Assembly: GCA_021414185.1 (NCBI GenBank)
Contig: JAIOOZ010000685.1
Location: 1-16,711, forward strand
Reading direction: 5' to 3'
Source: Betaproteobacteria bacterium
GTDB lineage: Bacteria > Pseudomonadota > Gammaproteobacteria > Burkholderiales > SG8-41
DNA: 16,711 nt
The position numbers and the translations under genes are program-made. Below are positions 7,198 to 14,648 of the stretch, in pieces (the first letter of the stretch is position 1; each line of letters starts with the position of its first letter). The notes beneath the pieces were generated by a model. The model was given only the letters and a program-made list of their open reading frames with translations. It made no database searches and was not told the DNA's origin.

Positions 7198-7211
7198 AAC
7201 AAAATAACAGA
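7190..7211. promoter_or_regulatory. Inverted repeat over the yceD -35 box (possible operator)
   Basis: TCTGT at 7190-7194 and ACAGA at 7207-7211 form 5-bp inverted arms with an A/T-rich 12-base spacer. The left arm overlaps the -35 box of the yceD promoter, a place where a repressor could block RNA polymerase. The spacer (12) does not fit a LexA site (8). Short arms make chance occurrence likely; no regulator can be named. Confidence 0.2.
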
Positions 7212-7262
7212 AAATCCATTTAACGCAGGGACTTAGCGTTCCCCTGTGGATGCGCTTACCCC

Positions 7263-7856
7263 ATGCCCAACCCTCCCTCGGCGCACCTAGTCCTGGCTTC
7301 GACCTCGCGGTATCGCCGTGAGCTGTTGAACCGCCTCAATATCCCGTTCGAAGTCGCCGCCCCCAATGCGGACGAAACGCCTTTGCCCGGCGAAACGCCC
7401 CAGGCGCTTGCCCTGCGGCTCGCCAGCGCCAAAGCTCGCGCGGTGCAGGACGTTTGGCCGGATGCGCTGATCATAGGCAGCGATCAGGTCGCTTTGGTCG
7501 ACAACGTTATCCTCAGCAAACCCGGCAATTTCGACAACGCGGTTGTCCAGTTGAAACTGATGCGGGGCAAAGCGGTGCATTTTTTTACGGCTTTGTGCCT
7601 GCTCAATTCGCGCAACGGGCAGCAGCAGGCCGCGCTGGTGCCGGTCACCGTGCACATGCGTGAGTACAGCGATGCCCAGCTCGAACGCTATCTGCGCACC
7701 GAAGAGCCCTACGATTGCGCCGGCAGTGCGCGTATCGAAGGATTGGGGATTACGCTGGTCGCAAAACTCGAAGGCGACGATCCGAATGCGCTGATTGGCC
7801 TGCCGCTGATTGCGTTGTGCGACATGCTGCGCAATGAAGGTATGGAACTGCCATGA
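7263..7856 (+). CDS. yceF: Maf-family nucleotide pyrophosphatase, YceF type (7-methyl-GTP pyrophosphatase)
   Basis: 197 residues. Maf proteins hydrolyse modified nucleoside triphosphates to the monophosphate and pyrophosphate. The YceF subfamily prefers 7-methyl-GTP, probably cleaning the nucleotide pool after RNA turnover. Seen: LVLASTSRYRRELLNRL (9-25), the catalytic aspartate D74 in IIGSDQVA, ILSKPG (83-88), and GSARIEGLGI (154-163), which is the YceF-type pattern rather than the Maf/YhdE one. The position next to yceD, divergent, agrees with E. coli yceF. The ATG at 7263 fits homologues, but no good ribosome binding site or promoter is visible in the 103-base divergent gap. The gene overlaps the next one by four bases (ATGA). 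Confidence 0.92.
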   Translation: MPNPPSAHLVLASTSRYRRELLNRLNIPFEVAAPNADETPLPGETPQALALRLASAKARAVQDVWPDALIIGSDQVALVDNVILSKPGNFDNAVVQLKLMRGKAVHFFTALCLLNSRNGQQQAALVPVTVHMREYSDAQLERYLRTEEPYDCAGSARIEGLGITLVAKLEGDDPNALIGLPLIALCDMLRNEGMELP

Positions 7857-8569
7857 GCAGCACGCGCGGCGACTTGCACCTGATTCCGGTAACACTGGGC
7901 GACACGGATGCGCGCCTCTCGCTGCCATCATCCGCACTGCAGGCCGCGGCCGAACTAGACTACTTCCTGGTCGAAAACGAAAAAAGCGCGCGCCTGTTTC
8001 TCAAGAACATTGCGCATCCGCGGCCATTACAGGAGTTGCAGCTCGAGCGTTTCGACAAAGACAGCGACCTCGAACGTGCGACGGCTTTGTTGCAGCCGCT
8101 GCTCGCGGGACGCAGCGCCGGCATTTTGTCGGAAGCCGGCAGCCCTGCAGTCGCCGACCCCGGCGCGCTGCTGGTCGAAGCCGCGCATCGCCTGAATATC
8201 CGTGTCGTGCCGCACGTTGGGCCTTCGGCGATATTGCTGGCGCTGATGGCGTCAGGCTTCAACGGCCAGCGTTTTGCCTTTCATGGTTATCTGCCGGTGC
8301 CGAAGGACGTGTGCCGCCGCGCAATCGTCGCGCGAGAACGCGAATCCCGCGAACAGGACATGACGCAGATTTTTATTGAAACGCCCTATCGCAACGACGC
8401 GCTGTTGCAAACGCTTCTTGAGGCGTGCCAGGGCAAAACAAGGTTGTGCGTCGCGAGCGACCTGACGCTCGCAAGCGAGTCGGTGCGCAGCGCGACTATT
8501 GCCGAATGGAAATCCGGTAAAACGGAGATCGGTCGCCGCCCCAGTGTATTTCTGCTCTACGCGCGGTGA
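7853..8569 (+). CDS. SAM-dependent methyltransferase, short RsmI-like paralogue (tetrapyrrole methylase fold)
   Basis: 238 residues of the tetrapyrrole/corrin methylase superfamily, closest in pattern to RsmI, the 2'-O-methylase of C1402 in 16S rRNA. Seen: GILSEAGSPAVADPGALL (90-107), VGPSAILLALMASGFNGQRF (122-141) and FIETPYRNDALLQTLLEAC (174-192), which mirror RsmI's AGTP, PGP and YES(T)HR regions. It is about 45 residues shorter than RsmI. The usual N-terminal ATPIGNL loop is replaced by IPVTLGDTDARLSLP, and AGTP is AGSP. A true rsmI probably lies elsewhere in the genome, so the substrate of this copy is unknown. The ATG overlaps the yceF stop (ATGA), implying coupled translation. Its stop abuts the sppA stop. 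Confidence 0.82.
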   Translation: MSSTRGDLHLIPVTLGDTDARLSLPSSALQAAAELDYFLVENEKSARLFLKNIAHPRPLQELQLERFDKDSDLERATALLQPLLAGRSAGILSEAGSPAVADPGALLVEAAHRLNIRVVPHVGPSAILLALMASGFNGQRFAFHGYLPVPKDVCRRAIVARERESREQDMTQIFIETPYRNDALLQTLLEACQGKTRLCVASDLTLASESVRSATIAEWKSGKTEIGRRPSVFLLYAR

Positions 8570-9529
8570 TCAGCGCAACTGGGCGCCGCTAGCAGCCGTT
8601 ACCTTGACCAGCGCTTCGGCCATCGCCGCGCCAAACCGGCGCGCCACGCGCTCGGCGATATTCTCGCGCGGCGTGAAGTCGACGATGTCCTCGGCCTTGA
8701 TGACGTCGCGGGCGACGGAGTCTACGCTGCCCAGCGCGTCTGCCAGCCCGAGTTCTATGCCTTTCGGGCCGGTCCACACCAGGCCGCTGAAAATCTCGGA
8801 GTTTTCTTTCAGGCGCTTGCCGCGCCCTTGGCGCACTACGGTAATGAATTGCTCGTGGATTTCGCCGATCAGTTTTTCCGCATAAGCTTTGTGCGCGGGA
8901 TTGACGGGCGAAAACGGATCCAGAAATTTCTTGTTCTCCCCCGCGGTGATGGCGCGCCGCTCGACGCCGAGCTTTTCCATCGTGCCGGTAAAGCCGAAAC
9001 CGTCCATGACGACGCCGATCGAACCGATGATGCTGCCCTTGTCGACGTAGATCTTGTCGGCGGCCACTGCGACGTAATAACCGCCGGAGGCGCAGATGTC
9101 TTCGACCACCGCATATAACGGTATGTTGGGGTGCAATCCGCGCAGGCGCTTGATTTCGTCGTTGATATAGCCGGCCTGCACCGGGCTGCCGCCGGGGCTG
9201 TTGATGCGCAGCACGATGCCCTGGGTGTTGGTGTCTTTAAATGCGGCCTGCAGTCCTGCCGTCACGTTATCGGCACTGGCCTGACTGTCGGATGAGATTA
9301 CGCCGCGCAATTCGACCATCGCCGTATGCTTGCCGGTCGATTTGTCAGTCTTCTTGAGCCAGCCCATGCCGAGAAACAGGACTATGAACAGATAAAGCAT
9401 CACGAGCATCTTGAACGCCATGCTCCAGCGGCGGGTGGTGCGCTGTTCCGCAATCGCCGCGAGCGCGACTTTCTCCAGCACTTTGCGCTCCCAGCCTTCA
9501 CCCGCGTTGTTCGGATCTGATTCAGCCAT
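8570..9529 (-). CDS. sppA: Signal peptide peptidase SppA, short S49 form
   Basis: 319 residues. A membrane-anchored S49 serine protease that degrades cleaved signal peptides at the inner membrane. One N-terminal membrane helix lies at about residues 36-56 (MAFKMLVMLYLFIVLFLGMGW). The protease domain has a single S49 unit with nucleophile S148 (DICASGGYYVAVAADK) and general base K200 (TAGENKKFLDPF). The 52-residue spacing equals that of B. subtilis SppA (S147/K199), unlike the duplicated E. coli enzyme. LRINSPGGSP (107-116) is the substrate-groove strand. The chosen ATG at 9529 starts MAESDPNN; longer open frame upstream belongs to the Rieske gene. It overlaps that gene by eight bases and is the last gene of the rluC operon. 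Confidence 0.93.
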   Translation of the reverse strand: MAESDPNNAGEGWERKVLEKVALAAIAEQRTTRRWSMAFKMLVMLYLFIVLFLGMGWLKKTDKSTGKHTAMVELRGVISSDSQASADNVTAGLQAAFKDTNTQGIVLRINSPGGSPVQAGYINDEIKRLRGLHPNIPLYAVVEDICASGGYYVAVAADKIYVDKGSIIGSIGVVMDGFGFTGTMEKLGVERRAITAGENKKFLDPFSPVNPAHKAYAEKLIGEIHEQFITVVRQGRGKRLKENSEIFSGLVWTGPKGIELGLADALGSVDSVARDVIKAEDIVDFTPRENIAERVARRFGAAMAEALVKVTAASGAQLR

Positions 9530-9884
9530 GTTTGTTTTCCAGTAAATAGACTTTGCCGTCGCGCTCCGCGACCGGCACTGAGATGAGGTGCTGCCCTTTG
9601 CACGGACCCATGATGCAATGACCCGTATCCGGCTCGTAAGTTGCACCGTGCGTCGCGCAAATCAAGTATAACCCAGCTTTATCGAAGAACTCCCCCTCCA
9701 TCCAGTCGAGTTCTACCGGGATGTGGGCGCAGCTGTTGAAGTAGGCATAGACCCTGCCGTCATAGCGGATTACGAAAGCCGAGGCCTGCGCTCCGTACTG
9801 CTGAACGTTGAAACGCACGCCGCGGCCGCCCTCGGTCAGTGCGGCGCTGTCACAAATCACGCGTGGTGTTTCAGCCATTGCCAT
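9522..9884 (-). CDS. Small Rieske [2Fe-2S] ferredoxin-like protein
   Basis: 120 residues with the Rieske cluster-binding pairs C52-A-H54 and C76-A-T-H79 (NSCAHIPVELDW and LICATHGATYEPDTG). It is a soluble ferredoxin-like electron carrier or regulatory domain; there is no membrane anchor and no oxygenase catalytic domain. Two extra cysteines (C90, C95) follow. Its partner is not known; this stand-alone Rieske protein accompanies rluC, the HAD phosphatase and sppA in many betaproteobacteria, to my knowledge without an assigned function. Start is either ATG at 9884 (AGGA only three bases away) or ATG at 9878 (AGGA nine bases away); the second has better spacing. It overlaps the HAD gene by 28 bases and sppA by eight, so it is certainly translated within the operon. 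Confidence 0.9.
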   Translation of the reverse strand: MAMAETPRVICDSAALTEGGRGVRFNVQQYGAQASAFVIRYDGRVYAYFNSCAHIPVELDWMEGEFFDKAGLYLICATHGATYEPDTGHCIMGPCKGQHLISVPVAERDGKVYLLENKHG

Positions 9885-10513
9885 AAGTCCTGCGGTCTAT
9901 CCATGCAGGCGAGCGGTTGCAACGCGACCAGTTGGTCGCGCGGATGCGCGCCATAACTGACGGCCACGCTCTCCACTCCCGCATTGATAGCCATCTGCAA
10001 ATCGTGCGTAGTGTCGCCTATCATCAGGGTTTGGGTGGGTGTTGCGCCCAGATCGCGCATCAGGTCCAGCAACATGTCCGGCTGCGGCTTGGTGGCCGAC
10101 TCTTCGCCGCAGCGGGTGGCATGAAACAACGGGCCCAAGCCGGTTTTTTCGAGCACGCGATCGAGTCCGCGCCGGCTTTTGCCGGTGGCAATCGCGACCC
10201 GATGGCCGGCGTCGTTAAGTTCGCGCAGGCTTTGCTCGGCGCCGGCAAACATCGGCGTTTGCGGCTCGCGCAACCGGAAATGATGTCCGTAACGTTCGAC
10301 GACCTGTGGATACACCGCCGGATCGACGCCGGGTAAAACGTGCGCCATCGCGTCGTAAAGTCCCAGCCCGATGATGTGTTGCGCACGCTCGTCGGACGGC
10401 ACCGGTAGCCCGGCGTCGGCGCAGGCGGCCTGCAGCGACGCGACGATGACGGCGGTGGAATCCATTAACGTGCCATCCCAGTCGAATACCACCAGATCGA
10501 AGCGCTTTGCCAC
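9857..10513 (-). CDS. HAD-superfamily phosphatase, phosphoglycolate phosphatase-like; GTG start
   Basis: 218 residues, class IA HAD hydrolase. Motifs in order: I, nucleophile D11 and acid D13 in FDWDGTLMDST; II, T110 in IATGKSRRG; III, K142 in ESATKPQPD; IV, D167 and D171 in MIGDTTHD. A helical cap lies at about residues 20-85. It resembles Gph (phosphoglycolate phosphatase, salvaging 2-phosphoglycolate from DNA repair), but sequence alone cannot separate Gph from other small-phosphate phosphatases, so no symbol is given. The frame remains open upstream inside rluC. The conserved AKRFDLVVFDWDGTL begins at GTG 10513, five bases after the rluC stop, with a weak GAGAG upstream. Coupling to rluC is likely. 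Confidence 0.88.
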   Translation of the reverse strand: MAKRFDLVVFDWDGTLMDSTAVIVASLQAACADAGLPVPSDERAQHIIGLGLYDAMAHVLPGVDPAVYPQVVERYGHHFRLREPQTPMFAGAEQSLRELNDAGHRVAIATGKSRRGLDRVLEKTGLGPLFHATRCGEESATKPQPDMLLDLMRDLGATPTQTLMIGDTTHDLQMAINAGVESVAVSYGAHPRDQLVALQPLACMDRPQDLWQWLKHHA

Positions 10514-10518
10514 GGCTC

Positions 10519-11457
10519 TCAGCCCAATGAATCGATGAATTTCTGCAGTTCGGGAGGCAGCGGCGCTTCGACAACGACTTTGGCGCCGCCGGACGGGTGC
10601 CTGAACGCGACGCGCGCGGCGTGCAAAAACATGCGCTTTAGACCCGTGCGCGCAAGTTGCTTGTTCAGTTCGAAATCGCCGTACTTGTCGTCGCCGGCAA
10701 TCGGAAAGCCGAGGTGCGCAAGGTGCACCCTGATCTGGTGCGTGCGGCCGGTCTTGAGTTCCGCCCGCAAGAGGCTGTAGTCCTGCCATGCGCGCTGCAA
10801 TTCAAACACCGTGTGCGATTCCTGCCCTTCGTCCTTGACCGCGACGCGGCGCTCGCCCGAGGCGAGCAGGTATTTGTGCAGATTGAGGCGCACGACCTGC
10901 TTCTGGTTGCGCCATTTGCCTTTGACCAGCACGAGGTAATACTTTTTGACCTGCCCTTCGCGTAATTGCTCATGCAAACCAGTCAACGCACTGCGTTTCT
11001 TGGCAAGCAGCAGCACGCCCGACGTATCGCGGTCCAGCCTGTGCACGAGTTCCAGAAAACGCGCCTGCGGCCGCTGGCCGCGCAATTGCTCAATGACGCC
11101 GAAGCTGACCCCACTGCCGCCATGTACCGCCAGGCCTGAAGGCTTGTTGAGCGCCAGCACGTGCTCGTCTTCAAGCAGGACAGCCCGTTCCAGCGCCGCG
11201 CTGACCGGCGGTGCTGCCTTGGCAGTCCGTTCGGCCACCCGTACCGGCGGTATGCGCAGCTCGTCGCCGGTCTGGATACGGTAGTCGGGCTTGGCCCGTC
11301 CCCCGTTGACCCTCACCTCGCCGCTGCGCAGGATGCGGTAAACGTGGCTCTTGGGCACGCCTTTAAGCAGCTTGACCAGATAGTTGTCGATACGCTGCCC
11401 GCCGGCCTCTTCCCCGATTTGGTGCCGCGACACCGAATTTTTGCCCAAATCCTTCAT
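10519..11457 (-). CDS. rluC: 23S rRNA pseudouridine synthase RluC
   Basis: 312 residues. RluC isomerises U955, U2504 and U2580 of 23S rRNA (E. coli numbering) to pseudouridine. The N-terminal S4 RNA-binding domain (about 21-80) includes RIDNYLVKLLKGVPKSHVYR and the following GEVRVNG. The catalytic domain has D142 in VHRLDRDTSGVLLLAK and, later, KTGRTHQIRVHLAHLG and GDDKYGD. The RluC versus RluD choice rests on length, the adjacency to rne (divergent, as in E. coli) and the HRLDRDTSG pattern. The ATG at 11457 has no Shine-Dalgarno. An AT-rich patch 5-13 bases upstream could hold the -10 box (TAGTAT at 11470-11465), so the leader may be extremely short. Confidence 0.93.
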   Translation of the reverse strand: MKDLGKNSVSRHQIGEEAGGQRIDNYLVKLLKGVPKSHVYRILRSGEVRVNGGRAKPDYRIQTGDELRIPPVRVAERTAKAAPPVSAALERAVLLEDEHVLALNKPSGLAVHGGSGVSFGVIEQLRGQRPQARFLELVHRLDRDTSGVLLLAKKRSALTGLHEQLREGQVKKYYLVLVKGKWRNQKQVVRLNLHKYLLASGERRVAVKDEGQESHTVFELQRAWQDYSLLRAELKTGRTHQIRVHLAHLGFPIAGDDKYGDFELNKQLARTGLKRMFLHAARVAFRHPSGGAKVVVEAPLPPELQKFIDSLG

Positions 11458-11469
11458 TATGCTTATACT
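11441..11469 (+). promoter_or_regulatory. Candidate rne promoter, far upstream
   Basis: Plus strand TTGCCC (11441-11446, 4 of 6), 17-base spacer, TATACT (11464-11469, 5 of 6). Transcription would start near 11476, giving rne a leader of roughly 460 bases. The -35 region lies inside the first codons of rluC on the other strand, and the same AT patch may serve rluC. No better candidate is visible nearer to rne. Confidence 0.45.
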
Positions 11470-11475
11470 ATTCGC

Positions 11476-11939
11476 CGGTTAGCAGACTTCAGGACATGTA
11501 GTCCGGAGCTCAAAGGCGGTGCACCGCGGCAGTTGCCGCAGGTAACGCCAGGCAGGTGGCCCAGCGCCACGCGGTCGCTACCCAGGCACGGTGGATCACA
11601 ACGCGGGAGAAATTCCCGATGGTGCGAACAGCCGGTTTTGCCAAAACACAATGGTTAATGTCGCTCACCACTAAAAGTAGCGATGGTAGTCGAAATACGC
11701 GCTCACAGCACACGAAAAACTTTGTTGCAGCAGCGACCGCGGCCACGGTGCGAAGCACCCTACGCCGGCAACACCCGCTGCGCACTGAAAAATTTAACGG
11801 CAAACAACGAAAGTCATTTTTAACTAGTCACCCAACTTTAATGATCAGTATTCGTGACTGAATGATTGAGTAGCGCATGGCTTGACCGCCGCGCGCGAGT
11901 TTGCCCATCCCGTGACACTGAGCGCGGGAGAAGAAAAAA
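11476..11939 (+). promoter_or_regulatory. Long probable 5' leader of rne with several hairpins
   Basis: This stretch has no credible gene on either strand. Simple hairpins can be read in the RNA sense: 11526-11539 (GCGGC-AGTT-GCCGC core), 11556-11570 (GTGGC/GCCAC), 11604-11618 (CGGGA/TCCCG), 11635-11647 (GTTTT/AAAAC), 11661-11683 (TCGCT/AGCGA) and 11747-11759 (GGTGC-GAA-GCACC). A 12-bp palindrome, GCGGTGCACCGC, lies at 11516-11527. In E. coli a 361-base structured rne leader lets RNase E cut and down-regulate its own mRNA. A similar role here is inference, since no sequence similarity to that element could be tested. A good ribosome binding site (GGAG at 11927-11930) ends the region. Confidence 0.55.
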
Positions 11940-14639
11940 ATGAAACGCATGTTGTTTAACGCGACGCAGTCCGAAGAACTGCGCGTCGCAATCGTAGATG
12001 GCCAGAAACTGCTCGATCTGGACATTGAATCCGCAGGCAAAGAGCAGCGCAAAAGCAATATCTACAAGGGTGTCATCACCCGCGTCGAGCCCAGCCTCGA
12101 AGCTGCCTTTATCGATTATGGCAGCGAGCGGCACGGTTTCCTGCCTTTCAAGGAGGTCGCCCGCGCCTACTTCAAACCCGGTATAGACGTCGCCCGCGCC
12201 AGCATCAAGGACGCGTTGCGCGAAGGCCAGGAACTCATAGTCCAGGTCGATAAAGACGAGCGCGGCACCAAGGGTGCGGCGCTCACCACTTTCATCAGTC
12301 TGGCCGGCCGTTACCTCGTGCTGATGCCGAACAACCCGCGCGGCGGCGGTGTTTCGCGCCGCGTTGAAGGCGAAGAACGCGCGGAACTGCGCGAAACCAT
12401 CGATCAGCTCGAAGTGCCCGCGGGCATGAGCGTCATCGCCCGCACCGCCGGCATCGGCCGCAACGCCGAAGAACTCGGCTGGGATCTGAATTACCTGCTG
12501 CAACTCTGGCGCGAAATCGAAAACGCCTCTACCGGGCAGAACGGCGCCTTCCTGATTTACCAGGAATCCAGCCTGGTGATCCGCGCGATCCGCGATCATT
12601 TTTCGCAGGACATCGGCGAAATCCTGATCGACACCGAAGACATTTACGAGCAGGCGAAGGCGTTCATGGGCCACGTCATGCCCGACAACGTCAATCGCGT
12701 GAAACTCTACAAAGACGACGTGCCGCTGTTTTCGCGTTTTCAGATCGAGCACCAGATCGAAACCGCGTTCTCGCGTCAGGTCTCGCTGCCATCAGGCGGC
12801 GCCATCGTCATCGATCACACCGAGGCGCTGGTATCCATCGACGTCAACTCCGCGCGCTCGACGCGCGGTGCCGACATCGAAGAGACCGCGTTCCGCACCA
12901 ATCTGGAAGCCGCCGATGAACTCGCCCGCCAGTTGCGCCTGCGCGACCTGGGCGGCCTGATCGTCATCGATTTCATCGACATGGAAAGCGGCCGCAACCA
13001 GCGCGAAGTCGAAAACCGTTTGCGCGATGCTTTGCACGTCGACCGTGCGCGCGTGCAGACCGGCAAGATTTCGCGTTTCGGCCTGCTTGAATTGTCGCGC
13101 CAGCGCCTGCGTCCGGCATTGGCCGAGGGCAACCATATCCCCTGCCCGCGCTGCCATGGCACCGGCCACATCCGCGGCATCGAATCCACCGCATTGCATA
13201 TCCTGCGCATCCTGCAGGAAGAAGCGATGAAGGAAAACACCGGCGCCGTGCACGCGCAGGTGCCGGTCGATGTTGCTACCTATCTGCTGAACGAAAAGCG
13301 CGCCGAGTTCCATTCGATCGAGCAGCGCTTGAAGGTCAACGTCGTATTGATTCCGAACATCCACCTCGAGACGCCAAACTATACGGTGACGCGCCTGAAG
13401 CACGAGGAACTGAACCAGGCCGACGTACCGCCGCCGAGCTACGAAATGGTGGCCATGCCGGAGAAAACCAACGATTTGCCGTCCGCCCAAACCGAGCCGG
13501 CAGTAGCGCGCCCCGAAGCTGCGGTCAAAGGCATCACGCCGTCGCAACCTGCGCCTATCGTCGATCACACGCCGAAAGCGGTCGCCGCACCTGTTGCCGC
13601 GCCAAGCGAGCCTTCGATCATCAGCAAGATTTTCGGCTGGTTCAACAAACGCCCGGCAACTGCCGCAGTCGATACCAAACCTGCGATGACGCGCGAACGT
13701 CCGGAACGGGCTGATCGTGGCGAGCGTCCGGGCCAGCGCCGCGGCCGTCCGAATGGACCGCGCCGCGACCACAAACGCGATGAGCCGCGTGGCGATCGTC
13801 CTGCACAAGGGCCGCGCAGCGAAGGTGGTGCTGAGGGTGGCCGCGAAGGTGGCCGCAACCAGCAGCGCGGCCGCAATGGCGAACCGCGTCCGCCCCGCGA
13901 ACCGCGTGAGCCGCGGCCGCCACGTGATCCACAGCAGGATCAGCAGCGCAGGGACAGGCAGCAACAACAGCGCCCTCCGCGTCCTGAAGGCACCGCTCAA
14001 CCGCAAGCTGAAGCCGATGGAACTCCGGGCCAGCCTCGCGAACAGCAAGCACCGCGCGCCGAAGGTGAAGGCCGCGGCGAAGGCCGCAGCCGCCGCCGTC
14101 GTGGTGGACGTGGCGGACGTGATCGCGCAGAGCGTCATGCAGCGCAGGCCGCTGCCGAAGGGGCACCACAGCAACAAGTGGCCTCGACGGGCAATGACGG
14201 CGCAGAGATCTCCGCTGAAGCCATGGTCGCTGACACTCAGGTAGCGGCTGACTCGTTTCCGACGCACCAGGTAGAAGTGCCGCGCGTGCCGACCCCGCCC
14301 GCGCCGGTTGAAACTTCATATTCCGCACCGGTTGAACCGACGTATGCCGCACCGGTCCGGGAAGCCGACCCAGAACACCGTGCGCAACCTGAGCCGGTTG
14401 CAGAGCGCGTCGTCGAACACGTTCCTGCCGCGCCGGCGGTCGTCGCGCCTGCGGTGCCAGTAGTGCACGCACCTGTCGTCCTGCCGCCCGACTTATCGCA
14501 GGTCGAGACTGACACGGAAAAACTGCGCGCAGCCGCAAGCAAAGTGGAGCCGCCGGCTCCGCCGCGCCCGCCGCGCGTGCGTCCACCGTTGCCGCCGATC
14601 AGCAACGAGCCGTTGGCCCAGGTCGAAACCAGAAAGTAA
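11940..14639 (+). CDS. rne: Ribonuclease E
   Basis: 899 residues. RNase E is the endonuclease that starts mRNA decay and processes rRNA and tRNA precursors, and it scaffolds the degradosome. The N-terminal half is complete: S1 domain about residues 35-120 (IYKGVITRVEPSLEAAFIDYG), catalytic metal ligands D301 (VSIDVNSARSTRG) and D344 (IVIDFIDM), and the zinc-link C402/C405 (PCPRCHGTGHI). These are offset by two from E. coli D303, D346, C404 and C407. From about 500 to 899 the chain is disordered: a short amphipathic stretch (SIISKIFGWFNKR, 559-571) that may bind membrane, an Arg/Pro/Gly/Gln-rich region (about 584-735) likely to bind RNA, and a Pro/Val/Ala-rich end. The ATG follows GGAG by nine bases. 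Single-gene unit closed by a strong terminator. Confidence 0.97.
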   Translation: MKRMLFNATQSEELRVAIVDGQKLLDLDIESAGKEQRKSNIYKGVITRVEPSLEAAFIDYGSERHGFLPFKEVARAYFKPGIDVARASIKDALREGQELIVQVDKDERGTKGAALTTFISLAGRYLVLMPNNPRGGGVSRRVEGEERAELRETIDQLEVPAGMSVIARTAGIGRNAEELGWDLNYLLQLWREIENASTGQNGAFLIYQESSLVIRAIRDHFSQDIGEILIDTEDIYEQAKAFMGHVMPDNVNRVKLYKDDVPLFSRFQIEHQIETAFSRQVSLPSGGAIVIDHTEALVSIDVNSARSTRGADIEETAFRTNLEAADELARQLRLRDLGGLIVIDFIDMESGRNQREVENRLRDALHVDRARVQTGKISRFGLLELSRQRLRPALAEGNHIPCPRCHGTGHIRGIESTALHILRILQEEAMKENTGAVHAQVPVDVATYLLNEKRAEFHSIEQRLKVNVVLIPNIHLETPNYTVTRLKHEELNQADVPPPSYEMVAMPEKTNDLPSAQTEPAVARPEAAVKGITPSQPAPIVDHTPKAVAAPVAAPSEPSIISKIFGWFNKRPATAAVDTKPAMTRERPERADRGERPGQRRGRPNGPRRDHKRDEPRGDRPAQGPRSEGGAEGGREGGRNQQRGRNGEPRPPREPREPRPPRDPQQDQQRRDRQQQQRPPRPEGTAQPQAEADGTPGQPREQQAPRAEGEGRGEGRSRRRRGGRGGRDRAERHAAQAAAEGAPQQQVASTGNDGAEISAEAMVADTQVAADSFPTHQVEVPRVPTPPAPVETSYSAPVEPTYAAPVREADPEHRAQPEPVAERVVEHVPAAPAVVAPAVPVVHAPVVLPPDLSQVETDTEKLRAAASKVEPPAPPRPPRVRPPLPPISNEPLAQVETRK

Positions 14640-14648
14640 GTTGTTATT

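Noticed and set aside
7226..7246. CAGGG/CCCTG hairpin before yceF
   Set aside because: Only 5 bp with an 11-base loop and no T-run; not distinguishable from chance.
7246..7254. TGTGGATGC resembling a DnaA box
   Set aside because: Single imperfect site with no cluster, AT-rich unwinding element or origin genes around it.
11556..11861. 101-codon open frame in the rne leader (GTG start)
   Set aside because: No Shine-Dalgarno, no recognisable motif, basic random-looking protein; the region is better explained as a leader.
13717..14244. Second plus-strand frame inside the rne tail
   Set aside because: Out-of-frame shadow of the low-complexity arginine-rich region; the main frame continues uninterrupted through it.
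12792..14267. 491-codon open frame on the minus strand opposite rne
   Set aside because: Rich in R, A and F/L runs as expected from reading the rne tail backwards; no domain and no plausible start signals.
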